Below are positions 1-8,530 of a DNA stretch of 64,000 nt, piece after piece. The notes beneath the pieces were generated by a model, which saw only the letters and a program-made list of their open reading frames with translations, ran no database searches and was not told where the DNA came from. Made by a program: the position numbers and the translations under genes. Origin of the DNA: Deefgea rivuli DSM 18356 (GTDB lineage: Bacteria; Pseudomonadota; Gammaproteobacteria; Burkholderiales; Chitinibacteraceae); the NCBI RefSeq assembly GCF_000620145.1, contig NZ_KK211081.1, positions 1 to 64,000 on the forward strand, given 5' to 3'. Every line of letters begins with the position of its first letter. The first letter of the stretch is position 1.

Positions 1-273
1 CTGGTTCCGATCGAAAGACAGTCAGGTACATCGCTACTTGGGCGAGCCCGCTTATCGAAAAATGGACCTGCTCGCCTGCGTGCCGTGCTGTACATGGCGG
101 CGATGGTTGGGATCAAGCACAATCCGCATGTTAAGGCTTTATATGAGCGTCTATTGGTGAAAGGAAAAAGCAAAATGTCTGCCCTTGGCGCGGCAATGCG
201 TAAGCTAGTTCATATCTGTTTCGGCGTACTGAAAACCCAAAAAAAGTATCAAGCAGAGTATCAAAATGCTTGA
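1..273 (+). CDS. IS110-family transposase, C-terminal part (cut by window edge)
   Basis: The reading frame is open from base 1 to the stop at 271-273 and encodes about 90 residues. It resembles the C-terminal transposase_20 (helix-hairpin-helix) part of IS110-type DEDD transposases: an RARLSKNG-like stretch, then RLRAVLYMAA, HNPHVKALYERL and a final MRKLVHICFGVLK. In the family this part follows the RuvC-like DEDD catalytic domain, which would lie left of the window, so I cannot tell whether the element is complete. Directly downstream lies an intergenic repeat rather than a recognisable IS end. IS110 elements lack classical terminal inverted repeats, so the right boundary cannot be read here. 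Confidence 0.8.
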   Translation: MVPIERQSGTSLLGRARLSKNGPARLRAVLYMAAMVGIKHNPHVKALYERLLVKGKSKMSALGAAMRKLVHICFGVLKTQKKYQAEYQNA

Positions 274-288
274 CGAACAAGACGGTAT

Positions 289-496
289 CTACTTTCTTGA
301 ACGGCCAAGAAAGTAAGCAAAGAAAGCCACCCTAGTATCTGCGTCCGACTTCGTCGGATACCCTCTCTGTGGACAATCGAGGCGGTTGCGATCAAACTCG
401 TTCGGCCTCAACAGCAAAAGCGTCGGCCTCGCTCAAACAGGTGATCGCAAAAACCCCGCCCCGCTTGTTCCTCGCTCGGCTTGATACAAGGGATCT
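289..496 (-). repeat. Dispersed repeat family 1, copy 1 (inverted)
   Basis: Read on the minus strand this matches 1877-2029 and 48551-48750. Shared blocks are ATCCCTTGTATCAA-CCGAGC, GAAGTCGGACGCAGATAC and CTTACTTTCTTGGC-GTTCAAGAAA. The stretch has no credible gene. It lies between the transposase tail and the HEPN gene. Confidence 0.75.
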
Positions 497-583
497 CGTG
501 CAGCTCAACGAAATTTGAATTTATTTCGATGCATAGCCACCTAAGCATTATAAATAAAGACCTGCAATCAAATACTAAGGTAA

Positions 584-646
584 TGTATTTTATCTCGTTA
601 CTCGGTAAACGTTGGGCTGCGCAGGCTTAGCCCAACCTACCGTGCT
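584..646. repeat. Left inverted repeat flanking the HEPN gene
   Basis: About 60 bp that reappear in inverted orientation at 1722-1781 with few mismatches. Each arm contains its own small palindrome (TTGGGCT ... AGCCCAA). Similarity also continues outward: the AT-rich spacer 497-583 resembles the inverted 1782-1876. The two flanks are therefore one roughly 300-350 bp degenerate element in opposite orientations. Confidence 0.75.
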
Positions 647-649
647 TGG

Positions 650-1759
650 CTAGCACTCTCGAAGGTCTCTATAAAGAATCGGTTCAATAAGCGCATGCCG
701 AATTATTTTCCTAACAACACCTAATAGGAAGATTTTTGCTGTAATTGGATCTTTGAGGAGTGCAAGTTCACCTTTTGAAAAGTCTGGGCTTCCTCCGTGG
801 GCAATAGCACTTCTATACTTATAAAGTGCAGACCATACTTTTTTTTCTGAAGTATTGCCAAAGAATTCAGTATAGCTAATTTTTTTAGTAAATCGATTTG
901 ATAGCAGTGGAATTTTTGAATGCATTTGATGTGTTATAGAGTCACCACGATCTTCTAATTTTGGATTGTGAGTAATAAGCATTTCAATAATAGCAAATAA
1001 ACCAAGAATATGAAAATTTGAATATCCTGGTATAAGGCTTAAGCTATCTAACAACTCCAGTGCTCGTTGAATTTCTGGAAACATTACAACACTACTATCC
1101 GAAAGCTCACTCATTACACTCATTGATTGCTTATATATCTCCGCTAGATCTTCGAGTTCAGATAGTCCAATTTTTTTAGGTTCTTTATAAGGAATGGCAT
1201 TAAACGTTGAGAATGGCCGTGAAGAAATCATTCCCTGAGATCTTCCTTTAGAGTAAAAGCACGTAGAGAGATCAATTGGCATTTTTGATACATTTGATGC
1301 AAATTGAAGGTTAAGTCTTTCTGGCTCCCCTTGGTCAAATTCGACTATATAATATCTCCACTCATCTTCTGGTAAATATCGAATAGGATAGCTATTTGTG
1401 TTTTGGTCTAATTCTTCACGTAAGGATTCATATTGGTGAATAATTCCACCACTGACTTGTGGATTTAAAATGTCTTTGATTTTACAAATTTGTTCTGCAG
1501 TGGCTTTCTTAAGTTGGATTGTTGGTGATATCGAAAATGGCAAATCGCAGGTTATTTGGTATGTATTCAGTATAAATGCCCAGCTTTTCTCTTGAATACT
1601 GCCATCAATAATGTCTACTTTTTTTTCTTGCATTCTTTTCTTCTTTGAGATTGAGATGTACTGCTGAATATGAATACCGATGCCTTGGTGAAAGTCTATC
1701 CAGAAAGAGCCATTAAGATCAAGCACGGTAGGTTGGGCTAAGCTTGCGCAGCTCAACAT
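650..1759 (-). CDS. HEPN-domain (Apea-like) protein of unknown role, repeat-bounded
   Basis: A 369-residue soluble-looking protein. Near the C terminus residues 316-321 read R-S-A-I-A-H, the R-x4-6-H signature of HEPN domains, followed by GG; the surrounding helices resemble the Apea-like HEPN group. HEPN proteins are often RNases in defence or toxin systems, but no antitoxin or NTase partner is adjacent, so function is inferred only at family level. Base composition is clearly more AT-rich than the neighbours, with many ATA and AGA codons, which suggests acquisition. The first 12 codons lie inside the right inverted repeat, there is no clear ribosome binding site, and a GTG at codon 12 is an alternative start, so the native N terminus may have been replaced. 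Confidence 0.6.
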   Translation of the reverse strand: MLSCASLAQPTVLDLNGSFWIDFHQGIGIHIQQYISISKKKRMQEKKVDIIDGSIQEKSWAFILNTYQITCDLPFSISPTIQLKKATAEQICKIKDILNPQVSGGIIHQYESLREELDQNTNSYPIRYLPEDEWRYYIVEFDQGEPERLNLQFASNVSKMPIDLSTCFYSKGRSQGMISSRPFSTFNAIPYKEPKKIGLSELEDLAEIYKQSMSVMSELSDSSVVMFPEIQRALELLDSLSLIPGYSNFHILGLFAIIEMLITHNPKLEDRGDSITHQMHSKIPLLSNRFTKKISYTEFFGNTSEKKVWSALYKYRSAIAHGGSPDFSKGELALLKDPITAKIFLLGVVRKIIRHALIEPILYRDLREC

Positions 1760-1781
1760 TTACCGCGTAACGATAAAACAC
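1722..1781. repeat. Right inverted repeat flanking the HEPN gene
   Basis: Inverted partner of 584-646. It overlaps the 5' end of the HEPN reading frame, so the first dozen residues of that protein come from repeat DNA. Confidence 0.75.
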
Positions 1782-1876
1782 TTTCCAACCCTTGAAGTAT
1801 TTAATTGCAGCCCTTTAACTACAATACCTAACTGGCAATACATCGACTTAATAGCAAAAATCATTGATATGTGCGA

Positions 1877-2029
1877 GATCCCTTGTGTCAAACCGAGCTA
1901 GGTGGCGCCAAAGCTTAGCGGGGATGCCCTTGAGTAGCATCCGACGAAGTCGGACGCAGATACAGGGTCGCCTGCTTACTTTCTTGGCTGTTCAAGAAAA
2001 GAAAGTGCCGCGCGGTATGAGCGCGACTC
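1877..2029 (+). repeat. Dispersed repeat family 1, copy 2
   Basis: Direct orientation, with an internal deletion relative to 48551-48750. With copy 1 (289-496, inverted) it forms the outer arms of a nested inverted structure around the HEPN gene. Open frames across it are repeat artefacts. The remainder of the 1760-2201 gap is AT-rich and holds no gene I can support. Confidence 0.7.
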
Positions 2030-2201
2030 AGCGTAGTCATATAATTGCGATTCTAAATCCTCATTCTGTTTAAAAATTGCGCATTCAGATAAACATTCAT
2101 TGCAATTTTGCACATTTTTTATATATACCGAACCACAATTTATAAAAATTTAATTTGAATCGCCCTAAGCTGGGAACGTCAAAAAGCTGAGGAAGCAAAC
2201 T

Positions 2202-2480
2202 ATGAGTGCCGAAATTTCTTTAATCATGTTGTTGTTCGCGATTATGCTATTTCCAATTTTGTTTTGCCTAATTTCAGATCGATATTTACATCGACAAAAA
2301 AATACATTCGAATTGAAAGAACGAAGCCCAGAACGAGCTGAGGTTTCATTACGCCGTGGATTGGTTTCGCAAATCAATTCGAGTAAATCAAGCCTCAGGC
2401 CTGAACGAAAAATCACTTCGGCTTACGCAGCGCATCAGTATATTGAGCAACATGATATGCATTATGAACAGCCGCGCTGA
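2202..2480 (+). CDS. Small membrane-anchored hypothetical protein
   Basis: A 92-residue protein with one strongly hydrophobic segment at about residues 5-25 followed by a basic, polar tail rich in Arg, Lys and Ser. The architecture is that of a single-pass inner membrane protein with a cytoplasmic tail. A good ribosome binding site (GAGGAAG) lies eight bases before the ATG, which supports translation. No family was recognised. It stands alone between the repeat island and a convergent MlaC-like gene. Confidence 0.55.
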   Translation: MSAEISLIMLLFAIMLFPILFCLISDRYLHRQKNTFELKERSPERAEVSLRRGLVSQINSSKSSLRPERKITSAYAAHQYIEQHDMHYEQPR

Positions 2481-2575
2481 TTCTCAGAATACAATGGCAA
2501 AATTTGTTTGGCGGCGAATGCCTTTGGCTTAGCCGCCCAATGCCAACGCTCTCTCGATATACTTCTTATTGATCT

Positions 2576-3244
2576 TTATTGGGCATTTTTTTGATTCAGT
2601 GCAGCAAGCTGTTTAAGCAATCCTGCGTAACCCTCTGTCATAATTGTTTTACCGAATAAGTTTCGATATTTATCTTGCAAGGACTTATTTTTTGAATAGA
2701 TATCAAAGACAAGCCAATGATCCCAACCTCGATATAGCATGACATCAAAGCGGCTAGATTTATTGTTCGCTAATTTAAGCGAAACCGTGACCGAGCTCAC
2801 AGTGTAATCGACATTACTACTGAGTGTTTTTAAATCGAGTGCCGAGCAAAATTGTTTGATAGCACTTAAATTATCTTGAATTAAAAACGTGGTAAATTCA
2901 GCATCCAATTGATTCTTAAAATCATCCTCCATTCCAGCCAAAGAATCTTTCGCCAATTTAAACCCAATATCAGTGAGTACATTCTGCGTACTGATATAAT
3001 TTCCTAATTTTGTCGATAAATACTCTTTAATTGCCGATTCTTCACATTTTTTCAGCGCCGAATTTCCTGCAAAATCTTGGCGCAATTCTTTATAAACATG
3101 CTCAATATGCGTTTTCGGATTTTCAAACTCATCAGCCAAAGCCATATTGGATGCTCCGCCCAATACAATGAGAGCTGCAGTAATGCAATTTCGAATCAAT
3201 CGGAAAAACAGACTCTGTTGGCGAATTTTCATTACGTCACTCAA
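2576..3244 (-). CDS. MlaC/Ttg2D-like periplasmic phospholipid-binding protein
   Basis: A 222-residue exported protein. The hydrophobic stretch and ALA-D at about residues 35-38 look like a signal peptide. The C-terminal half carries the family pattern: a VDYT-like strand, W-x-VFDIYS, a K/S-L-x-x-x-Y-R-x-x-F segment and a final GLLKQLAALN. MlaC proteins ferry phospholipids between the outer-membrane MlaA complex and the inner-membrane MlaFEDB transporter. No mlaA, B, D, E or F gene is adjacent, so this is an orphan and may be a divergent paralogue. The methionine at codon 5 is an equally good start. Confidence 0.6.
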   Translation of the reverse strand: MSDVMKIRQQSLFFRLIRNCITAALIVLGGASNMALADEFENPKTHIEHVYKELRQDFAGNSALKKCEESAIKEYLSTKLGNYISTQNVLTDIGFKLAKDSLAGMEDDFKNQLDAEFTTFLIQDNLSAIKQFCSALDLKTLSSNVDYTVSSVTVSLKLANNKSSRFDVMLYRGWDHWLVFDIYSKNKSLQDKYRNLFGKTIMTEGYAGLLKQLAALNQKNAQ

Positions 3245-3524
3245 TTTTAATTCAGCACACCTTGTGCTTTGGGTTTATAAAAATGCAAGCCAATATTTTA
3301 AAGCGGCAGTTCAAGGTATTGCCCATTAAACAGTTTTATTTTCCTTGCAGATGCTTGCCAATCAACCTGATTCACTAATTTAAAACTTTCATCATTTTAC
3401 TGAATCTCGAAATTTTTGAGTATTCATGGCAAAGCAAGCGATCAACAATAAGACAGCCTAGCACATTTTAGGCTAGGTATATTAACGCAGCCATTACCGT
3501 TCAACGCCTACAAGACAATACCCA

Positions 3525-3556
3525 ATAAAAAAGGCGACCGAAGTCGCCTTTTTTTA
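3525..3556 (-). terminator. Intrinsic terminator of aspS
   Basis: Hairpin AAGGCGAC-CGAA-GTCGCCTT flanked by A and T runs on both sides, directly after the aspS stop. The 3245-3524 stretch beyond it holds no gene; it should contain the MlaC-like gene promoter, but no clear motif was seen. Confidence 0.85.
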
Positions 3557-3575
3557 ATTCAAACCACGTCGCTAA

Positions 3576-5381
3576 TTAAGCAACGACATTCGCCGCTGTA
3601 TTGCGCAAACGAATATGTAATTCGCGGAGTTGTTTCTCGTCCACTTCGTTCGGGGCATTGGTCAACAAGCACTGCGCACGTTGAGTTTTCGGGAAGGCGA
3701 TCACGTCGCGGATTGATTCTGCGCCGGTCATCAACGTTACCAAACGATCCAAACCAAATGCGAGGCCGCCGTGCGGTGGTGCGCCGAATTGCAAGTTATC
3801 CAGCAAGAAGCCGAATTTGTTTTGCGCTTCTTCTTCACCGATACCGAGCGCTTCAAAAACCGTCGATTGCATATCTGCACGATGGATACGCACTGAGCCG
3901 CCGCCCATTTCCCAACCGTTCAAGACCATATCGTAAGCGCGCGCTTTGCATTTGCCTGGATCAGTTTTGAGGAATTCGATGTGCTCGACTTTCGGGCTAG
4001 TGAACGGATGGTGGCATGCGTTCCAGCGGCCAGCGTCGTCGTCGCGTTCAAACATTGGGAAGTCAACCACCCACAATGGTTTCCAGCCGCGTACAAAGTA
4101 ACCCGCTGCTTCGCCTTTTTCGTGGCCGACTTTCAAGCGCAATGCGCCAATCGCTTCGTTGACGATTTTTTCTTTGTCTGCGCCAAAGAAAATCAAATCG
4201 CCAGTTTGCGCGCCAGTGCGGGTGATGATTTCTTGCAAGCAAGCTTCGCTCAGATTCTTCACGATTGGCGATTGCAAGCCAGAGCCTTCGCCATTGCTCA
4301 GATTCGTTACATCGTTGACTTTGATGTAGGCCAAACCTTTCGCGCCGTAGATCGCCACGAACTTGGTGTAGTCGTCGATTTCTTTGCGGCTGATGCTCGC
4401 GCCGCCAGGAATTCGCAAGCCGACAACGCGGCCGTTTTCCATATCGGCTGCGCCACGGAAGACTTTGAATTCTTCGGTTTTCATCAAGTCAGTCAGTTCA
4501 GTGAACTGCAACGACACGCGAAGGTCTGGTTTGTCTGAGCCATACAAACGCATTGCGTCGTCATAGGCCATGCGCGGAAATTCGCCCAGATCCACATTGA
4601 TCGCTTCTTTAAATACGTGAATCGCCATCGCTTCGGTGATGCTCATGATTTCGTCTTCGTTCAAGAACGAAGTTTCGATATCAATCTGCGTGAATTCAGG
4701 TTGACGATCGGCGCGCAAATCTTCATCGCGGAAGCATTTTACGATTTGGTAGTAGCGATCAAAACCCGCCACCATCAACAATTGTTTGAACAATTGTGGC
4801 GATTGCGGCAAGGCAAAGAATTGGCCATCGTGCACGCGGCTAGGCACGAGGTAATCACGTGCGCCTTCTGGCGTCGAGCGGGTCAACATTGGCGTTTCGA
4901 TGTCGATAAAGCCCAAACCATCGAGGTAGTTACGGATTAACATCGCGACGCGGTAACGCAGGCGCATATTTTTTTGCATCACAGGGCGACGCAAATCAAT
5001 CACACGGTTGGTCAAACGCACGTTTTCAGAGAGATTTTCATCGTCGATCTGGAACGGTGGCGTTGCGGCTTGATTGAGTACGGTAATGCTTTGCGCCAAC
5101 ACTTCGATTTGGCCAGTAAACATTTTGCTATTGGTCGTGCCTTCTGGACGCGCACGCACCACGCCAGTGATTTCCAATACGTATTCATTGCGCGTTGCAT
5201 CAGCGATGGCAAACGCTTCTGGCGTTTCTGGTGCAAACACCACTTGCACCAAACCTTCACGGTCGCGCAAATCGATGAAAATCACGCCACCATGGTCACG
5301 ACGGCGGTGCGCCCAGCCTTTCAAGGTGATAGTTTGGTCTAGGTAACGGCCGTCAATCAGCCCGCAATAATCGGTACGCAT
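3576..5381 (-). CDS. aspS: Aspartate-tRNA ligase
   Basis: A 601-residue class IIb aminoacyl-tRNA synthetase charging tRNA with aspartate. Domain order is an N-terminal OB-fold anticodon-binding domain ([22 protein letters not shown]), the class II core with motif 2 ([16 protein letters not shown], near residue 220), a bacterial GAD insertion, and motif 3 near the end ([10 protein letters not shown]). The start is the ATG of MRTDYCG because GAGGA lies about nine bases before it; the longer frame begins with a TTG inside that region. In bacteria that use GatCAB this enzyme is often non-discriminating; the sequence alone does not settle that. It is the first of a same-strand run with the DUF502 and FmdB genes upstream. 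Confidence 0.97.
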   Translation of the reverse strand: MRTDYCGLIDGRYLDQTITLKGWAHRRRDHGGVIFIDLRDREGLVQVVFAPETPEAFAIADATRNEYVLEITGVVRARPEGTTNSKMFTGQIEVLAQSITVLNQAATPPFQIDDENLSENVRLTNRVIDLRRPVMQKNMRLRYRVAMLIRNYLDGLGFIDIETPMLTRSTPEGARDYLVPSRVHDGQFFALPQSPQLFKQLLMVAGFDRYYQIVKCFRDEDLRADRQPEFTQIDIETSFLNEDEIMSITEAMAIHVFKEAINVDLGEFPRMAYDDAMRLYGSDKPDLRVSLQFTELTDLMKTEEFKVFRGAADMENGRVVGLRIPGGASISRKEIDDYTKFVAIYGAKGLAYIKVNDVTNLSNGEGSGLQSPIVKNLSEACLQEIITRTGAQTGDLIFFGADKEKIVNEAIGALRLKVGHEKGEAAGYFVRGWKPLWVVDFPMFERDDDAGRWNACHHPFTSPKVEHIEFLKTDPGKCKARAYDMVLNGWEMGGGSVRIHRADMQSTVFEALGIGEEEAQNKFGFLLDNLQFGAPPHGGLAFGLDRLVTLMTGAESIRDVIAFPKTQRAQCLLTNAPNEVDEKQLRELHIRLRNTAANVVA

Positions 5382-5409
5382 CAAAGAAATCCTCAAAAAT
5401 AAATAATAC

Positions 5410-5514
5410 TAAGCAGATAGACAAAAGTTTTCTGGCATCGTTGTCTCGCCTTGTCGTACGAAAGTACGGCCTGCGGCTTCGACGCCTTGCCATAAAATTT
5501 TTGTACTGGTACTT
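5410..5514 (+). repeat. Dispersed repeat family 2 (about 105 bp), copy 1
   Basis: Matches 26174-26275 and 40551-40658: a CAAAAGTTTT-C-GGCATCG start, a central GTAC-n4/5-GTAC, CTGCGGCTTCGACGCC, and a CCATAAAA-TTTTG end. The ends are inverted complements, so the unit can fold as one long hairpin. It lies between the DUF502 gene and aspS. Confidence 0.8.
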
Positions 5515-5576
5515 AAACATTGCACGGGCAGCTAGCCCGCTTGCGGCGCACAGCGCCACTTAAATTCATACTGAAA

Positions 5577-6281
5577 CTAATTAATTAATTCGCTGCTTTT
5601 AATTTCAGCTAAAGACTGTGCCTTAGGATAAGTAATCTCTTTTGGCATTGGCATCACCACACCCAAGGAAATTACATATTTCAATGCTTCATCCACCGAC
5701 ATATCGAGTTCTTTCACATCCGCCGCTTTGGCCATAAATAAAAAGCCTGACGTTGGATTGGGTGTGGTCGGCACGAAGACCGAAATCAAATCACCGCCCA
5801 ATTTCTCGCTAATTTCACCGCCCGGAATGCCGGTCACAAAACCGACCGACCACGTGCCTTGATGCGGAAATTGCACCAGCACGGCTTTGCGAAATGCGTT
5901 GCCCGAATCAGAAAATAAGGTATCTGAAACTTGTTTCACACTCATATAAATCGAGCGAACAATCGGGATGCGTTTCAGGATCGACTCGCCAATTTGTAAC
6001 AAGCGACGGCCGAGAATATTCGCAGCGACAATGCCGGTAATCAGCAGCACCAGCACGGTCAAAATCACGCCAAAACCAGGAATATTATCCATCCCAGTAA
6101 AGTGCGGAAAGAGCTTAGCGAGGCTTTGCAAAATCCAATAATCAGGGCGAATTTGATTCGGTAAATACGCACCCAGTTTGTCCATCGTGCCGATCAGTAA
6201 ATCCAGCACCCACAAGGTAATCACCATGGGGATCCAGATCAGCAAACCGGTAAAGAGATAGCGCTTAAACAATGAGGTCAC
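5577..6281 (-). CDS. DUF502 family inner membrane protein
   Basis: About 234 residues. Two hydrophobic segments (YLFTGLLIWIPMVITLWVLDLL near the start and FGVILTVLVLLITGIVAANILG) bracket a short loop. A soluble C-terminal part follows with the DUF502 features IPIVRSIYMSVKQVSDTL, a GxWSVGFVTG strand and PTTPNPTSG. Function is unknown in the family. I chose the GTG at 6281 because TTAGGTAA precedes it at a suitable distance. A TTG at 6332 gives 17 more residues, but that stretch resembles a remnant of repeat family 2. It sits between the FmdB gene and aspS on the same strand, a neighbourhood common in betaproteobacteria. Confidence 0.85.
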   Translation of the reverse strand: MTSLFKRYLFTGLLIWIPMVITLWVLDLLIGTMDKLGAYLPNQIRPDYWILQSLAKLFPHFTGMDNIPGFGVILTVLVLLITGIVAANILGRRLLQIGESILKRIPIVRSIYMSVKQVSDTLFSDSGNAFRKAVLVQFPHQGTWSVGFVTGIPGGEISEKLGGDLISVFVPTTPNPTSGFLFMAKAADVKELDMSVDEALKYVISLGVVMPMPKEITYPKAQSLAEIKSSELIN

Positions 6282-6352
6282 AAATTTACCTAAGTAGTAA
6301 AGCAAGAATTTTCTTGCCGTATTGCCCTGCAATCAAATTTTTGCACGACAGA

Positions 6353-6559
6353 CTAATCGGAGCTGCTGGCCGCTTTGCTACCTTTAAAATCGGTTTGATA
6401 CCAGCCCGAACCTTTGAGCTGAAACCCTGCTGCCGTCACGCATTTTTCGTATTTTTGCGCTTGGCACGACGGGCATTGCGTAAGGGCATCGGCCGACATT
6501 TTTTGCAAATGTTCATCTTGGTGGCCGCATTCGGCACAGCGATAAGCATAAATTGGCAT
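6353..6559 (-). CDS. FmdB-family zinc ribbon protein
   Basis: A 68-residue protein starting MPIYAYRC. Two CxxC pairs (C8/C11 and C29/C32) form a zinc ribbon. A conserved aromatic segment GSGWYQTDFK follows, then a Ser/Ala tail. FmdB-like proteins are small putative regulators or scaffold proteins with no settled activity. The upstream extension in frame lacks similarity to the family, so the internal ATG is preferred. It is immediately upstream of the DUF502 gene and aspS, probably in one transcription unit. Confidence 0.85.
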   Translation of the reverse strand: MPIYAYRCAECGHQDEHLQKMSADALTQCPSCQAQKYEKCVTAAGFQLKGSGWYQTDFKGSKAASSSD

Positions 6560-6668
6560 AGCTTGAATCTTCACACGCAACATCAAAGCGGGCGATTATA
6601 CCTTGTTCGCACGCCAAGGTCGAAATCGTCCATCCAATGAGCGACTTCACAATGACGCTGAAACTTAT

Positions 6669-6857
6669 TTATTCTTCGCTATCGAGCAAAGCACCGCCCC
6701 AACCCCAATTTTCTAGCGGCGATTCATCGATGGTGACAATGACATACTCCGCTGGTTTATTCGCCACGCGCACCATGGTTTCGGTGAATTCAGCGACAAT
6801 TTGTTGTTTTTGCTCGCGGCTCAATTCACCCGCGATACGTAAATTAATATAGGGCAT
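6669..6857 (-). CDS. 4-oxalocrotonate tautomerase family protein
   Basis: A 62-residue enzyme of the beta-alpha-beta tautomerase fold. Pro2, which becomes the N-terminal catalytic proline after Met removal, is present (MPYINLRIAG), as is the SREQKQQIVAEFTETM helix and an IDESPLENWGWGG segment typical of the family. Such proteins form hexamers or dimers that interconvert enol and keto acids; the substrate is unknown. No aromatic-degradation genes are nearby. Confidence 0.85.
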   Translation of the reverse strand: MPYINLRIAGELSREQKQQIVAEFTETMVRVANKPAEYVIVTIDESPLENWGWGGALLDSEE

Positions 6858-6942
6858 CTCAATTCCTTACAAAATTTTCACACTACCGTAACATGCCATC
6901 ACTAGGATCTATACCCTTCTAGCAATACTCGGGAATACCCTA

Positions 6943-7911
6943 ATGCGCTTTCTCAGCCTTCTTTGCGCCCTGTGCCTACTCTCACTGCCAGTGCACGCCG
7001 ATATCACCGTCGGCCTACTCACCACGCGTGCCGATGAACAAACGCTAGAAGATTGGCAGCCGATTTTGAATGATCTCTCTGCCGCCATCGGCCAACCCGT
7101 TAAAGGCTGGGTGAGCAGTGATCGAGAAGCGATGCTGCGTAAAATTCAAAATAACGAAATTCAAGTCGCTCGCGTTGATAATAAACTGGCACTGGATGCG
7201 GTAGAAAGCGGGAAAAGCGATGTGTTTGCGAGTTTAATTCAAAGTGGCAATCTCAAAACCTATCGCAGCGTGATGCTGGTACGCAAAGAAAGTCCGATTC
7301 AAAACGCAGAACAATTGCTCGATCAGCCGAAAAAACTGCGCTATGCCGCCGGTAAATCATCGAGCACGGCCGATTTTTATATTCCACAATATCATTTGTT
7401 TATGAAAAAGAATATTTTGCCAGAGCAATATTTCAAGCAAATCATTGTCGGCAATGCAGAACAATCTTTTACGTCATTGGCGCAGAAAAAAGTTGATGTC
7501 GCTGTGAGTAATAGTTTCGATCTAGAGCAGCTCAAAGAAAAATATCCGCGTGATTTCTCGCAAATGCGCATCGTTTGGCAATCGCCAGAATTCACTTTCG
7601 ATCCACTGATTATGCGCCGCGATTTACCCGCATCGCAAAAAGCCAAAATCAGCCAATTTTTCCTCGATTATGGCCGCACTGGCACCAACACCGCCCTAGC
7701 CAAACAGCGCCTCTACTACGCCGATCAACTGGCGGGCTTTACCGCAGCCGATAATCGCAACTTGCGCCAAGTGACCGATTTACAGCTGTTTCACGATTTA
7801 TTTCGCCTCACCTTCAACACCAAGCTCGACCCTAGTGTCAAAACAGCACAAGAAAAAGCCTATTACGCTCGCTACAATCAGTTGGTCACTTTGCTTGGCG
7901 GCGCGAAATAA
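6943..7911 (+). CDS. PhnD-type phosphate/phosphonate substrate-binding protein, orphan
   Basis: A 322-residue periplasmic binding protein. Residues 1-19 are a signal peptide ending VHA. The mature part has the two-lobed type-2 binding protein pattern of the PhnD family: ITVGLLTTRADEQTLEDWQPILNDLSAAIG, a KSSSTADFYIPQYHLF phosphate-cradle segment, and VDVAVSNSFDLEQLKEKYP. Family members bind phosphonate, phosphite or related anions, or act as sensor domains. No ABC permease or ATPase gene is adjacent, so it either works with a distant transporter or has a sensing role. It is transcribed away from the tautomerase gene. Confidence 0.75.
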   Translation: MRFLSLLCALCLLSLPVHADITVGLLTTRADEQTLEDWQPILNDLSAAIGQPVKGWVSSDREAMLRKIQNNEIQVARVDNKLALDAVESGKSDVFASLIQSGNLKTYRSVMLVRKESPIQNAEQLLDQPKKLRYAAGKSSSTADFYIPQYHLFMKKNILPEQYFKQIIVGNAEQSFTSLAQKKVDVAVSNSFDLEQLKEKYPRDFSQMRIVWQSPEFTFDPLIMRRDLPASQKAKISQFFLDYGRTGTNTALAKQRLYYADQLAGFTAADNRNLRQVTDLQLFHDLFRLTFNTKLDPSVKTAQEKAYYARYNQLVTLLGGAK

Positions 7912-7912
7912 T

Positions 7913-7961
7913 GGGTATAAGCCGCTAGAATTTATTTAATCAGCACCAGCGAGATATACCC
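7913..7961. repeat. Repeat family 4 (about 50 bp, GGGTAT...ATACCC), copy 1
   Basis: Short element with inverted ends GGGTATA...TATACCC, directly after the PhnD-like stop. Further members lie at 30091-30136, 38075-38124, 46500-46549, 56261-56308 and 62844-62894, each at a gene 3' end. The rest of 7962-8190 shows no gene. Confidence 0.7.
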
Positions 7962-8190
7962 TTAGTGATTCTAGGGCGACAAAACACAGCCAAACACCCA
8001 AAAATAAATGACAGCGCTTGGCACGCAAAGACAAATAAAACCCCGTCTGTCATCCGATGCGGCTATGATGAGCTGATGCTCGTTCGTGGTGCTCTGTGCA
8101 TCGGCGCTTGAGCAAGCAGCTCAGTCCGCTGCAAAGTCGTTTTAAAATGTACGGGTGTATTTTAAATACCCGCCAAATCGGAGAAACATC

Positions 8191-8304
8191 ATGGCCAAAG
8201 GTCAAGCGCGTAGTAATAAAGAAACTAAAAAACCAAAGAAAGAAAAAACTGCCACAGTACCAGCGGCGGGTTTTATGCCAGTTGCGAAAGACGGCAAAAA
8301 ATAA
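8191..8304 (+). CDS. Small basic conserved protein (MAKGQ-type)
   Basis: A 37-residue protein, MAKGQARSNKETKKPKKEK then a short Ala/Pro/Met tail ending AKDGKK. It has a ribosome binding site (GGAGAAA) seven bases upstream and a strong terminator downstream, so it is a complete single-gene unit. Very similar tiny lysine-rich proteins occur, as I recall, across many proteobacteria as conserved hypotheticals. The charge suggests nucleic-acid or ribosome contact, but no function is known to me. It is short enough to be missed by gene finders with a length cutoff. Confidence 0.7.
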   Translation: MAKGQARSNKETKKPKKEKTATVPAAGFMPVAKDGKK

Positions 8305-8336
8305 TCGACGACTTTATTTGATGCGTCGATCAGCAC

Positions 8337-8361
8337 AACCGGCCTTTCGCCGGTTTTTTTT
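8337..8361 (+). terminator. Intrinsic terminator of the 37-residue gene
   Basis: Hairpin AACCGGC-CTTTC-GCCGGTT followed by eight T. Confidence 0.9.
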
Positions 8362-8530
8362 CGCCTTAATCCGCTGTTTAAAGCGATTTAATTCAGAACA
8401 CACTACACAGCAGCAAGGATTTCAGTGCTTTGCGCCTTATTTTTTACTGCAAATAGTCCAAAACTGCCTAAAAATGCAGCAACAATATATTTCCCCAATA
8501 GATCAAGCCACTAGCGCACTTACCCACAGC

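Noticed and set aside
1864-2073. Possible small gene of 69 codons.
   Set aside because: It lies wholly in dispersed repeat family 1, and its counterpart in the 48551-48750 copy is a different, unrelated frame.
3713-5346. Several long open frames on the plus strand across aspS.
   Set aside because: They are antisense shadows; the minus-strand frame encodes a complete aspartyl-tRNA synthetase.
5353-5559. 68-codon minus-strand frame between aspS and DUF502.
   Set aside because: It coincides with repeat family 2 and the start of aspS.
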